Source: JACVRW01 sp963825345 (GTDB taxonomy: Bacteria; Actinomycetota; Thermoleophilia; Solirubrobacterales; Thermoleophilaceae). From it: 64,000 nucleotides of DNA. Position numbers and translations under genes: made by a program. The DNA is taken from assembly GCA_963825345.1 (NCBI GenBank), contig CAWGSQ010000010.1:124001-188000 (forward strand). Reading direction: 5' to 3'. Below, one piece after another: positions 24,267 to 33,125 of this stretch (position 1 is its first letter; every line of letters begins with the position of its first letter). Under the pieces are notes generated by a model. That model did no database searches and was not told the origin of the DNA. It was given only the letters and a program-made list of their open reading frames with translations.

Positions 24267-25073
24267 GCCGCCTCTACGCAAGCCTCCCGCTCAGCGGCCC
24301 GGCCGCCCAGCCGGCCAGGGACGTGCTGCGGGGCGCTCAGCTCGCGCTGGAGCGCCAAACCGGCAGCGCCACGGAACTCGTGGCCCTCGACTCCTTCGGG
24401 GACGATCGCGAGCAGCAGGCCATGGCGAACGCACGGCTGGCGGCGAACGACGCGGACGCGCTTGCGTACATCGGCGACTTCCATTCCTCCCAGGTTCTCG
24501 AGACCTCCCCGGTCCTCGCTGACGCCGGTCTGCTCCAGATCGCCCCGGTGGCGACATTCGTGTGCCTCGGCGGGCCGACGCTCGTTCGCCTGATGCCCCA
24601 CGACGGCGTCGGCGCGAAAGCAATAGCCGCGTGGCTGGTGGCGGCTGGGATCGGCGCCTGACCCGGCCACGCCCACATACAGCACCGCCTGCGCCTCGCC
24701 GAGGTCGTCCGCCGCCGGACTCTGGCACGAGCTCCACGAGGCCAACCCGCGCCTGTGGCTGCTCGGCGCCGAGGGCCTCGCCGAGCGCCGGCTCGCGGTG
24801 GATCTCGCGCCGCACGTGGCTGAGCGGACCCGCTTCTTCCTGGCGCAGCGGGCACCCATGGCGTTCTACGGATACGCGGCGATGGAATTGGCGCTCGACG
24901 CCGTGGCCGAGGGCCCCGGCGACCGCGCCGCCACCGTGAGGGCCGCACGCTCCGCGCGGGAGCGCGACTCGATCCTGGGTCGCTATTCGATCGACGAAAA
25001 CGGGCACACGACCGGCGCCGCGTACGGCCGGCTCGCCATCAGCGGCGGCGAGCTGGTCTGGGACCTCGACTAA
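24263..25073 (+). pseudogene. Degraded branched-chain-amino-acid-type substrate-binding protein with deletion and micro-inversion
   Basis: The first part (frame ending at a TGA, 24659-24661) reads SRLYASLPLSG, GAQLALERQTG, YIGDFHSSQVLETSPVLAD and RLMPHDGVGAKAIAAWL, typical of periplasmic Leu/Ile/Val-type binding proteins. It has no ATG or GTG start. The last part, in another frame (about 24720-25073), reads LWHELHEANPRLWLLGAEG, PMAFYGYAAMELALDAVAEG and ends in GELVWDLD, the family C-terminus. Between them roughly 24650-24712 encodes a sensible missing piece, ADDLGEAQAVLYVGVAGSG, only on the opposite strand. So the gene has lost its start, part of its middle and its orientation there. Confidence 0.85.
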
Positions 25074-26695
25074 GCCCGCGAGTCCGCGGCCTTGCGCTCG
25101 CGCTCCTGCTCGCGTAGCTCGATCCGGCGGATCTTGCCGGTTAGCGTCTTCGGCAGGTCCTCCACGAACTCGATCTCACGCGGGTAGGCGTACGCCGAGT
25201 GGCGCTCGCGCACGTGCGCCTTGATCTCCGCGGCCAGCTCGTCGCTCGGCTCGTGGCCGCCCGTCAAGACGATGAACGCCTTCACGATGTCGCCTCTCCG
25301 CTCGTCGGGCGAGGCCACCGCCGCGGCCTCCTTCACGGCCGGGTGCTCGACGCAGGCCGACTCCACCTCGAACGGGCCGATCCGGTACCCCGCCGAGATG
25401 ATCACGTCGTCGGCGCGACCGGCGTACCAGACGTACCCGTCCTCATCCATCGTGGCCGCGTCCTTCGTGTGGAACCAGTCGCCGCCGAACACCTCCTCGG
25501 TGTCCTCGGGCCGGTTCCAGTAGCCGATCGGGTAGTGCGGGTTCGAGCGCGCCCGCAGGCAGATCTCTCCGCGCTCGCCCGTGGGCAGTGGCTTCTCGTC
25601 CTCGTCGAGGATCGCCACCTCCCAGCCCGGCATCGGCCGCCCCATCGAGCCCTCGCGCACCTCGGTTCCGGGGAAGTTGCCGCAGAGCGGGTAGCTCTCG
25701 GTGAGCCCGTAGTAATCGAGCACCGTCACGCCGAACTGGTCGCGAAACCAGCGGATCACCTCGGGGTTGAGCGGCTCGCCGGCCGAGCACGTGATGCGCA
25801 GGCGCTCGAGCGGGTAGCGGCTGCCCGCGTCCTCCACCCCGGTCATCGCGCGCAGCGCGGTGGGCGTGGTGAAGATGTTCTCGACGCCGTGCTTCGCGAG
25901 GAAGCGTAGGTGGTCCTCCGGGTCGTAGCCCCCCTTGCGCGCCTGCACTAGCGCGACCGCGCCGTAGCGCCACGGCCCCAGCAGCGGGCAGATGCCGGCC
26001 GCCCAGGCCCACTCGCCCGAGCCGTGGAAGAGCTCCCCGTCGCGGACGTCGTGGCAGAACTCGAACTCCTCGTGGGCGAGCAGGTAGCGGTGCGCGTGGA
26101 GGATGCCCTTGGCGAGCCCCGTTGTGCCCGAGGAGTAGTAGAGCTGAGCCGGGTCGTCTGCGGCGGTATCGGCGATCTCGTATTCGGGCGATGCAGCGTC
26201 CATCGCCGGCTCGAAGTCGTCTCCCATCACGAGCACCCGCTCGACCATGCCCTCGGGGATGCGGTCGCGGTTGGCCGTGTCGGTGACCACGAGCCGCGCG
26301 CCTGAGTCGCGCAGGCGGTGCTCGATGCCCTCGTCGCCGTAGAGCACGGACATCGAGAGCAGGATCGCGCCGCGCTTGTAGGTGCCGAGGAAGACCGCCG
26401 CCGTTTCGGGGAGCGACGGCAGCAGCGTGGCCACGCGATCGCCGCGCTCGACCCCCACCGCCTCCAGCACGTTCGCGAACCGGTTCGAGAGCTCCTGAAG
26501 CTCGCCGAAGCTCACGCGCCGCTCGTTCCCCTGCCAGTCCTCCCAGACCATCGCGAGCCGGTCGGGATCGTGCTTGTCGCACACGTCGCGGGCGATGTTG
26601 TAGCGCTCCGGCACCTCCCACTGGTGCGCGGCGCACATCTCCTCGTAGCTCCCGATCTCGTATTTGCGCAAGCTCACAGACTGGAAGGGTTGCAT
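25070..26695 (-). CDS. AMP-binding acyl-CoA synthetase (acetyl/medium-chain type)
   Basis: 541 residues from ATG 26695 (MQPFQSVSLRKYEIG); a longer frame upstream is not homologous. The P-loop is YYSSGTTGLAKG, A5 is DYYGLTESYP, A7 is WFHTKDAATMDEDGYVWYAGR, A8 is DVIISAGYRIGPFEVE, and the A10 lysine is in LPKTLTGKIRR. It adenylates a carboxylic acid and makes its CoA thioester. The length and the YRIGPFEVES region suggest acetate to medium-chain acids. Its stop overlaps the convergent pseudogene end (CTAA). It is divergent from the DUF4242 gene. Confidence 0.9.
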   Translation of the reverse strand: MQPFQSVSLRKYEIGSYEEMCAAHQWEVPERYNIARDVCDKHDPDRLAMVWEDWQGNERRVSFGELQELSNRFANVLEAVGVERGDRVATLLPSLPETAAVFLGTYKRGAILLSMSVLYGDEGIEHRLRDSGARLVVTDTANRDRIPEGMVERVLVMGDDFEPAMDAASPEYEIADTAADDPAQLYYSSGTTGLAKGILHAHRYLLAHEEFEFCHDVRDGELFHGSGEWAWAAGICPLLGPWRYGAVALVQARKGGYDPEDHLRFLAKHGVENIFTTPTALRAMTGVEDAGSRYPLERLRITCSAGEPLNPEVIRWFRDQFGVTVLDYYGLTESYPLCGNFPGTEVREGSMGRPMPGWEVAILDEDEKPLPTGERGEICLRARSNPHYPIGYWNRPEDTEEVFGGDWFHTKDAATMDEDGYVWYAGRADDVIISAGYRIGPFEVESACVEHPAVKEAAAVASPDERRGDIVKAFIVLTGGHEPSDELAAEIKAHVRERHSAYAYPREIEFVEDLPKTLTGKIRRIELREQERERKAADSRA

Positions 26696-26751
26696 GCGTT
26701 CAACTACGGTCGCAACAGCGATCGTACGCCCCAGCAACCCAAGGAGAGAAC

Positions 26752-27045
26752 ATGCAGCTTTACGGGATCCGCAGGCGCAACGCCTGGGCCAACGCTGAGG
26801 AGCTCGAGGCAGCCGCCGGCCGCTCGACCGAAGAGGGGAACAAGTCCGACTCGGGCGTCCGCTGGATCCGGAGCTACGTGCTCCAGGAGGACGACGGCAC
26901 GCTCGGCACCTACTGCATCTACGAGGCCACCGGCCCGGACGCAATCCGCAAGCACGCCGAGGCGTCCGGCTTCAGCGCCGACGAGATCAACGAGGTCGCG
27001 GACACGGTCATCATTCGGCCCGACCCCGTCGAGGCGACGGCCTAG
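26752..27045 (+). CDS. DUF4242 (nickel-binding SCO4226-like) small protein
   Basis: 97 residues with a strong ribosome site (AAGGAGAGAAC before the ATG). A ferredoxin-like dimeric fold is expected: WIRSYVLQEDDGTLGTYCIYEA, then PDAIRKHAEASGFSADEINEV. Streptomyces SCO4226, the structural prototype, binds nickel. The Cys in TYCIYEA and the His in KHAEASG are candidates. It stands alone between a divergent acyl-CoA synthetase and a convergent oxidase. Role unknown. Confidence 0.82.
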   Translation: MQLYGIRRRNAWANAEELEAAAGRSTEEGNKSDSGVRWIRSYVLQEDDGTLGTYCIYEATGPDAIRKHAEASGFSADEINEVADTVIIRPDPVEATA

Positions 27046-28134
27046 CTACCCGCTCGCGCGCGCCACAGACAAAGCCGCCGGCACTTCGCCCTTGCCGAGG
27101 AGCGCGTCCACTGCGATCCGCGCCGTGGCCGGACCGGTGGAGATGCCCCAGGGCCCATGGCCGGCCGCGACCCACAGCCCCTCTTGGCCGGGGATCTCGC
27201 CCACCAGCGGCCGCCCGTCGAACGACTGAGGGCGCGCGCACGCCCGCACGCCGACCACCTTCGCTCGGCGCAGACCCGGCACGAAGCGCTCCCCCGCGCG
27301 CCGCAGCATCGGCGCCCAGGGGGGCGCCTCGGGCTGCTCGGCCAGGAACGTCGAGCCCACCGAGACCTGCCCGTCGGCCGGCACCAGGCTGAAGATCGAC
27401 GCCGTCCCGCCGGCGCCCACGGCCTCCACCCCCGCCTCCTCGAGCACGTGCCGCGGCGGGCCCTCCATCTCGAGCTCGGCCACGACTCCCCAGACCGGCA
27501 CGATCGGCCGCCAGGCGCGAGTGGGGTCGATCACCTCCGGCGTCCACGGGCCCGCGGCCACGAGAACCGCGCCGGCCGGGCGCCGCACGCCGGCGGCCAG
27601 CACGCCTCTGGCACGCGCCCCGATCACCCAGGGCCAGGCGGTCTCACCCTCGTGGAAGCGGGCGCCCGCGGCGTAGGCGCGCTTTGCGAACGCGCGCGTG
27701 GCCGCTGCGGGGTGCACCGGGTAGCCCGTCTCGAGCCTGCAGCCCCATAGCCCGGGCCGCACCGCCGGCTCCACGCTGCGCAGCTCGTCGGGTCCCAGAA
27801 GGGCCGGCGTCAGCTCCGGGGAGTCCCGCGCCACCTCGGCCACGGACGGCTCGAGGACCGCGCGCTCCCGGGCCAGCATCAGCACACCGACCGGCTCCTG
27901 CGGCAGCTCGAAGTCAGCGAGCTCGCGGTACTGGCCGAGCGTCTCCAGGTGCAGGTCCCTCAGCACGGGGTCGAAGGGATGCTGGACCGAGCCGGAGTTG
28001 CGGCCCGACGCCGCGGCGGCCACCTCCTCGCCCTCGTAGAGATCCACGCGAACACCCGCCTCGGCAAGGAAGGCTGCCGCCGCGCAGCCCACGATGCCGC
28101 CGCCGATGATCGCCACGTCCGCGGGAGCGCTCAC
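27046..28134 (-). CDS. FAD-dependent oxidoreductase of the D-amino-acid/sarcosine oxidase family
   Basis: 362 residues from GTG 28134, whose GTGA overlaps the stop of the upstream membrane enzyme. The N-terminal Rossmann motif is VAIIGGGIVGCAAAAFLAEAG, and the DAO-family second Gly box is AAAASGRNSGSVQHP. The C-terminal ACARPQSFDGRPLVGEIPG and LWVAAGHGPWGISTGPATA are the FAD/substrate-site end of this family. It oxidises an amine or amino acid with FAD. The substrate cannot be told. Co-transcribed with the spermidine-synthase-like gene, so a polyamine-related amine is possible (inference). Confidence 0.87.
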   Translation of the reverse strand: MSAPADVAIIGGGIVGCAAAAFLAEAGVRVDLYEGEEVAAAASGRNSGSVQHPFDPVLRDLHLETLGQYRELADFELPQEPVGVLMLARERAVLEPSVAEVARDSPELTPALLGPDELRSVEPAVRPGLWGCRLETGYPVHPAAATRAFAKRAYAAGARFHEGETAWPWVIGARARGVLAAGVRRPAGAVLVAAGPWTPEVIDPTRAWRPIVPVWGVVAELEMEGPPRHVLEEAGVEAVGAGGTASIFSLVPADGQVSVGSTFLAEQPEAPPWAPMLRRAGERFVPGLRRAKVVGVRACARPQSFDGRPLVGEIPGQEGLWVAAGHGPWGISTGPATARIAVDALLGKGEVPAALSVARASG

Positions 28135-29660
28135 TCCCCGCTCGCGTAGTCCACGATCGACTTGTCGATCAGCCATTCCACGGGCGCCCTGTCGTCTGTG
28201 TAGACCTCGCCGCCCTCGAGCGGAGCCGCGAGACCGCGGGCAGCTGCGAGTGCTGTGACCCTGAGCGCCGGCGGCAGGTCCGGGACCGCCGAACGGATGC
28301 GGTCCGCCGACAGCGGCGTCACGCCCGCCACGAGCAGCGTGTTGGTGTCCTCGATCGGATAGCGCATCACGTGCGGGAGCGCCTCGGCGATCGTCGCGCT
28401 CAGCACCTTCTCTACGTCGTCCTGGCCCTCAGGGTGGCCCACGTTCACGATCAGCGTGCCGCCGGGCGCGAGCCGGTCGCGCACGGTCTCGAAGAACTCG
28501 CGCGTCGTGACGTAGAACGGGATGTAGGGCTGGCGGTAGGTGTCCACCGAGATCACGTCGTAGCGTGCATCGCTTCGGCGCAGGAACGGGCGTGCGTCCT
28601 CGTGGTAGAGGTGAAGGCGCGGGTTGTTCATGTCGAAGTACCGGCGCCCGATATCGGACAGCTCCGAGTCGATCTCCACCCCATCCACGCGCGTGTCGGG
28701 GAAGAACTCCTCGTACGCGCGCGACGTGGTTCCCGCGGCGTTGCCGAGAATCGCGACCCGCTGCGGCGGCCGGTCGCGGCTCGCGAAGTTCAGGACGAGG
28801 TGGCCGTCCCAGTAATCCCCCGTGAGCACCGACGCGGGGCTCCGCGGCTCGCCCGGTCCCACGTCGCACTCCGCCCGGCACAGCGAGTGGTCCGCCTGGC
28901 CCTCGTTCAGCTCGAGCTTCCGCGACCCGTCGTCGTCCTCGATCACGCGCGCGTACTGATACTCGGTCTCGGCCTCGTGGATCACCCGGCCGCTCCCCTC
29001 GGTGTCAGCCTTGAGCGTGCCCACCGGCAGCGCTATCAGCACGGCGATCGCCACCGGCGCGAGCGCCCAGCGGCGCAGCGGGCGCAGGCCCCAGACGGCC
29101 ACCACCGCTATGGCGAGCGCGAAGATCAGGAAGGTGCGCCGGGTGCCCACCAGCGGGATCAGAAGTAGGGCCGAGAGCAGCGTGCCGAGGAGGGAGCCGG
29201 CGGTCGAGAGGGCGTAGAGGCGACCGGCCACCGTGCCCGCCTCCTCGACCGAGTGAACCGCAAGCCGGATCGCCCAGGGGGAGACCGTGCCGAGCAGGAG
29301 CACTGGCACGGCCACCAACACGAGCACGGCCAAGAGCGAGCCGACGAACGCGCCGGCGGAGATCTCGTCGAGCGCATCAACGGCCACGTCGAGCAGCGGG
29401 TCCGCCACGAACGGCACGAGTGCGAGCAGCACCGCGGCGAGTAGCGCAACCAGGCAGAGCGCCCGCATGTTCGGATGGCGGTCGGCCAGCCGCCCGCCGA
29501 GCCAGTAGCCGATCGACAGCGCCACGAGGACCGTCCCGATCGTGTTGGCCCAGACGATCGTCGAGGCGCCGAAGTAGGGAGCGAGCAGCCGCACGGCCGC
29601 GATCTCGGCGCCGAGGGAGCCCGTCCCCACCACAAACACGAGGAAGGGCAAAGGAGGCAT
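28131..29660 (-). CDS. Membrane-fused spermidine-synthase-like (polyamine aminopropyltransferase fold) protein
   Basis: 509 residues from ATG 29660, chosen because CCGGAG lies 5 nt before it; ATG 29690 is an alternative. The N-terminal half has about seven membrane helices (for example FLVFVVGTGSLGAEIAAVRL and LLAVLVLVAVPVLLLGTVSP). The C-terminal half is a methyltransferase-like domain: RVAILGNAAGTTSRAYEEFF, VDGVEIDSELSDIGRRYF, DARPFLRRSDARYDVISVDTY and LAPGGTLIVNVGHP. In classical spermidine synthases the segment after the glycine loop is GGDG; here it is GNAAG, so aminopropyl transfer is doubtful. It precedes a FAD oxidase in one transcript. Confidence 0.85.
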   Translation of the reverse strand: MPPLPFLVFVVGTGSLGAEIAAVRLLAPYFGASTIVWANTIGTVLVALSIGYWLGGRLADRHPNMRALCLVALLAAVLLALVPFVADPLLDVAVDALDEISAGAFVGSLLAVLVLVAVPVLLLGTVSPWAIRLAVHSVEEAGTVAGRLYALSTAGSLLGTLLSALLLIPLVGTRRTFLIFALAIAVVAVWGLRPLRRWALAPVAIAVLIALPVGTLKADTEGSGRVIHEAETEYQYARVIEDDDGSRKLELNEGQADHSLCRAECDVGPGEPRSPASVLTGDYWDGHLVLNFASRDRPPQRVAILGNAAGTTSRAYEEFFPDTRVDGVEIDSELSDIGRRYFDMNNPRLHLYHEDARPFLRRSDARYDVISVDTYRQPYIPFYVTTREFFETVRDRLAPGGTLIVNVGHPEGQDDVEKVLSATIAEALPHVMRYPIEDTNTLLVAGVTPLSADRIRSAVPDLPPALRVTALAAARGLAAPLEGGEVYTDDRAPVEWLIDKSIVDYASGE

Positions 29661-29703
29661 TGCGCTCCGGAATGTAGTGGTCAGCACCATCCGGAGGCCG
29701 GGC

Positions 29704-29709
29704 TAGTCT
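29704..29709 (+). promoter_or_regulatory. -10 element TAGTCT, 8 nt before the bioA ATG
   Basis: TAGTCT, then CGCCTGCG and the ATG, within the 57-nt divergent region. No Shine-Dalgarno. It fits leaderless bioA transcription, separate from the bioB promoter. Confidence 0.48.
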
Positions 29710-29717
29710 CGCCTGCG

Positions 29718-31004
29718 ATGGACCTCGCAGCAGCCGACCGCAGCTATCTGTGGCACCCCTTCACGCAGCAGCGCGGCTGGGCGCAGGAGGACCCGGTGAT
29801 CATCGAGCGCGGCGAGGGCACCGACCTCGTCGACGTGGACGGCAACCGCTACATCGACGGCGTCTCCTCGCTCTGGTGCAACGTGCACGGCCACGCGCAT
29901 CCCCGCATCGACGGTGCGGTGCGCGACCAGCTCTCGAAGGTGTCCCACACCACGATGCTCGGCCTGAGTCACCGGCCGGCGATCGAGCTTGCGCAGCGCC
30001 TCGTCGGGATCGCACCGGCCGGCCTCACGCGCGTCTTCTACTCCGACTCGGGCTCCACGGCCACCGAGATCGCCCTCAAGATGGCGTTCCAGTACTGGCG
30101 CCAGCGCGGACAGGACCGGCGCAGGTTCGTATCGCTGAAGATGGCCTACCACGGCGACACGATCGGCTCGGTGTCCGTGGGCGGCATCGACCTCTTCCAC
30201 TCGATGTACCACCCGCTCCTGTTCGACACGCTCAAGGCCGAGCCGGGCGACGCCGCGGACATGGAGCGCCTGCTCGCCGCGCATCCGGGCGAGGTGGCCG
30301 CGGTGATCATGGAACCGCTCGTGCAGGGCGCGGCCGGGATGCTCACGCACCCGCCGGGCTACCTGCGCGCCGTGCGCGACCTGTGCGACCGGCACGGCGT
30401 GCTCCTGATCCTCGACGAGGTGGCCACGGGCTTCGGCCGCACCGGCACCATGTTCGCGTGCGACCACGAGGGGGTCGCGCCCGACCTCATGTGCCTGGCC
30501 AAGGGCATCACGGGCGGGTACCTGCCGCTGGCCGCCACGCTCGCCAGCGAGGAGATCTACGAGGGCTTCCTCGGCGAGCACGAGGAGTTCCGCACGTTTT
30601 TCCACGGCCACACCTACACGGGCAACCCGCTCGCGTGCGCCGCGGGGATCGCGACGCTCGACGTGTTCCGCGAAGAGCGCACGCTCGAGCGCCTTCAGGG
30701 GAAGATCGCGCTGCTCGGTGAGCTGCTCGAGCCGATCGCCACGCATTCCGCGGTGCGCGAGGTGCGCCGCTGCGGGTTCATGGTCGGGATCGAGCTGCTC
30801 GAGCATCCGCTGCCGGAGCGGATCGGGCACCAGGTCACGCTCGAGGCGCGCCGGCGCGGGGCGATCATCCGCCCGCTCGGCGACGTGGTGGTGCTGATGC
30901 CGCCGCTGGCCATCGCCACGGACGATCTACGCCGCCTCGTGGGCATCACCGCCGAGGCGATCGATGCGGCCACAGCTGCCGCAGCGCTGCGCGAAGCGGC
31001 CTAG
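29718..31004 (+). CDS. bioA: Adenosylmethionine-8-amino-7-oxononanoate aminotransferase
   Basis: 428 residues. A class III PLP aminotransferase with the BioA signature YLWHPFTQQRGW at the N-terminus, GVSSLWCNVHGHAHP, FYSDSGSTATEIALKMAFQYW, AYHGDTIGSVSVGG, LDEVATGFGRTGTMFAC and the PLP lysine in CLAKGITGGYLPLA. It makes 7,8-diaminopelargonate from KAPA using S-adenosylmethionine. It lies 7.6 kb from bioBFD. A full bioA-bioF-bioD-bioB set is thus in the window, but not as one operon. Confidence 0.95.
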   Translation: MDLAAADRSYLWHPFTQQRGWAQEDPVIIERGEGTDLVDVDGNRYIDGVSSLWCNVHGHAHPRIDGAVRDQLSKVSHTTMLGLSHRPAIELAQRLVGIAPAGLTRVFYSDSGSTATEIALKMAFQYWRQRGQDRRRFVSLKMAYHGDTIGSVSVGGIDLFHSMYHPLLFDTLKAEPGDAADMERLLAAHPGEVAAVIMEPLVQGAAGMLTHPPGYLRAVRDLCDRHGVLLILDEVATGFGRTGTMFACDHEGVAPDLMCLAKGITGGYLPLAATLASEEIYEGFLGEHEEFRTFFHGHTYTGNPLACAAGIATLDVFREERTLERLQGKIALLGELLEPIATHSAVREVRRCGFMVGIELLEHPLPERIGHQVTLEARRRGAIIRPLGDVVVLMPPLAIATDDLRRLVGITAEAIDAATAAAALREAA

Positions 31005-31060
31005 ACGAACTACCTCAAAGCGGTCATGCCTCACCGGCCTGCTCAGCCGAGTACGCAGGC

Positions 31061-32275
31061 GTGGCACCGAAACGACTCCTCTTCGCAGCGACCACCGCCG
31101 TCACCACGGTGCTGCTGATCCTCGCCCAGGCCCCCGCCGCGGGCGCGGCGGAACCCACCGAATGGCTTGTCGGCACCAGCGCCGGCCTTCGCGCGGCCGG
31201 CACGACGCCGGGCTCCCAGATCGCGCCGGGCATCCGGGTGGTTCGCGGCGGCAGGGCGACGCTGAGGCAGCTCCGCCGGCGTCCCGACGTGCGCTGGGTG
31301 GAGCCGAACAGGCATTTCAAGCCGAGCTCGCTGGCCGTGCCCACGGATACCTTCTTCAGGCAGCAGTGGGCACTCCGCGACGCGCGCGTCCCGGCTGCAT
31401 GGCGCACGAGCGTGGGCGGCGCGGTCACCGTGGCAGCGCTCGACACCGGGATCGACGCCAGCCACCCTGACCTCGCGGGAAACCTCTGGACGAACAGGGG
31501 CGAGATCCCGGCCAACGGCGTGGACGACGACAGCAACGGGTTCGTGGACGACGTGCACGGCGCGGACATGGTGAGCGGCGACGGCGATCCAGCCGACGGC
31601 CTCGGACACGGCACCGCCGTGGCCGGAGTGATCGGCGGGCGCGGCAACAACCGGGCCGGCGTCAGCGGAGTTGCATGGCGCGTCCGGCTGATGCCAGTGA
31701 AGGTCCTTCCCGACCAGGGCTTCGGCAAAACAGCGACGCTCGATGGCCGGAAACCCTACGCCTCTCGAACGGGGCCCGCGTGGTGAAATGAGCCTGAACG
31801 GCGCGACCGCAGCCTCGCGCTCGAGGAGGCCATCGCTGCCGCCGAGGCCCAGGGAGTGCTCGTGGTGGCATCGGCCGGCAACGACGGCGCCAACCGCGAC
31901 AGCGTCCCGTCCTACCCCGCCTCGGTCGCCTCGCCCGCGGTGCTGTCGGTGGCCTCGAGCAACCGCGGCGGCCGGCTAGGCCTGGGATCGGCGTACGGGG
32001 CGAGCAGCGTCGACATCGCCGCGCCCGGCGACAACATCCTCACCACCGATCTGCAGGGCCGCTACGGCACACATTCCGGCACCTCCTTCGCCGCCGCCTA
32101 CGTCACGGGCGCTGCGGCGCTGCTCGCTTCGGCTCAGCCGGCGGCATCGAGCTCACAGCTGCGCCGCGCGCTGGTCGCGTCTGCCCGGCACAGTGGTCAC
32201 TTCGACCAGCGCGTGCCCGGCGGGCAGCTCAACGTGGCCGGTGCGGAAAAGCGCCTCGTGCCGGCGCGGCGCTAG
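31061..32275 (+). pseudogene. Secreted subtilisin-like (S8) serine protease, interrupted by frameshifts
   Basis: The GTG at 31061 opens a signal peptide (AATTAVTTVLLILAQAPAAGA), a short propeptide (RRRPDVRWVEPNRHF) and a subtilase domain. Asp is in AALDTGIDASHPDL, His in GLGHGTAVAGVIGG and Ser in HSGTSFAAAYVTGAAALL. Between 31762 and 31810 the frame slips three times by one base (NGARVV, then MSLNGAT, then RSLALEEAIAAAEAQG), creating a TGA at 31784. The net loss is 3 nt, so the main frame resumes. All catalytic residues survive. It is either a recent pseudogene or a sequencing fault. Confidence 0.85.
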
Positions 32276-32278
32276 TCT
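32273..32278 (+). promoter_or_regulatory. -10 element TAGTCT overlapping the subtilase stop codon
   Basis: TAGTCT lies 9 nt before the rubredoxin GTG, and its TAG is the stop of the preceding gene. No Shine-Dalgarno is seen. Confidence 0.4.
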
Positions 32279-32287
32279 TCCCGCGCC

Positions 32288-32476
32288 GTGAACGACACCG
32301 AGACCGCCACAACCCAGCAGTGGATCTGCACGTCGTGCGGATTCATCTACGACCCGGCCGAGGGCGACCCTGACGGCGGCATCCCGCCCGGCACCGCCTT
32401 CGATGACATCCCGAACGACTGGTTCTGCCCGGTCTGCGGGGCCCGCAAGAGGGACTTCGAGCTCTACGAGCCCTGA
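32288..32476 (+). CDS. Rubredoxin
   Basis: 62 residues from GTG 32288. Both iron-binding loops are intact: WICTSCGFIYDPAEGDPDGG and WFCPVCGARKRDFELYEP, with the aromatic core and GIPPGTAFDDIPNDW of classical rubredoxins. It is a one-electron carrier for oxygenases such as AlkB or for oxidative-stress reductases, none of which are next to it. The next gene starts 2 nt after its stop. Confidence 0.95.
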   Translation: MNDTETATTQQWICTSCGFIYDPAEGDPDGGIPPGTAFDDIPNDWFCPVCGARKRDFELYEP

Positions 32477-32477
32477 G

Positions 32478-33095
32478 GTGGTCGAACCCCCTTCAGGCGA
32501 GGAGTTCAATCCCGGTGAGGTCACGGAGGCGCGTCAGGCAGCGTCGCTGATCCTGCTCCGGGACTCGCCCGAGGGACCCGAGGTCCTGCTCGTCAAGCGC
32601 AACCCGGAGCAGCGCTTCATGGGCGGTGCCTGGGTCTTCCCCGGCGGTGCGAATCACGCCGGCGAGGACGCGGACCACGCCGCCACGGCCGTCCGCGAGC
32701 TCGAGGAGGAGGCGGGGGTAGCGCTCGGCGGGGAGGTCGAGCTGGTTCCGTTCTCGCGCTGGATCACGCCCGAGGAGGTGAAGATCCGCTTCGACACGTG
32801 GTTCTTCGCGGCGGAGGCGCCGCCGGGCGTGGAGGCCACACCAGACGGCGCGGAGTGCGTGGACGCCCGCTGGCTTCGGCCGGCCGCGGCTCTGGCCGCC
32901 CACGCGCAGGACGAGCTGGCCCTCGTCTTCCCCACGATCAAGCACCTGGAGCTGCTCTCCGAGCACGATTCGGTCGAGGCGACGCTGGCGGCGGCGCGCG
33001 CCCGCCCGGTGGAGCCCGTGATGCCGAAGGTGGCCGTCGTCGACGGCGCCGCGAAGGTCCTGCTGCCCGGCGAGCCGGGCTACGAAGACGCCTAG
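32478..33095 (+). CDS. Nudix hydrolase
   Basis: 205 residues from GTG 32478. The Nudix box is GGANHAGEDADHAATAVREL followed by EEEAGV, with a one-residue departure in spacing from the standard box. It begins ASLILLRDSPEGPEVLLVKR and has GGAWVFPGG before the box. The C-terminal half (WITPEEVKIRFDTWFFAA, then WLRPAAALAAHAQDELALVF) resembles the NUDT19/RPP8-like or CoA-pyrophosphatase-like groups, suggesting an acyl-CoA or CoA-type substrate (inference). Co-transcribed with rubredoxin. Confidence 0.87.
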   Translation: MVEPPSGEEFNPGEVTEARQAASLILLRDSPEGPEVLLVKRNPEQRFMGGAWVFPGGANHAGEDADHAATAVRELEEEAGVALGGEVELVPFSRWITPEEVKIRFDTWFFAAEAPPGVEATPDGAECVDARWLRPAAALAAHAQDELALVFPTIKHLELLSEHDSVEATLAAARARPVEPVMPKVAVVDGAAKVLLPGEPGYEDA

Positions 33096-33125
33096 CGCCG
33101 CAACCACAGTGCCCTTACCTTGTTT

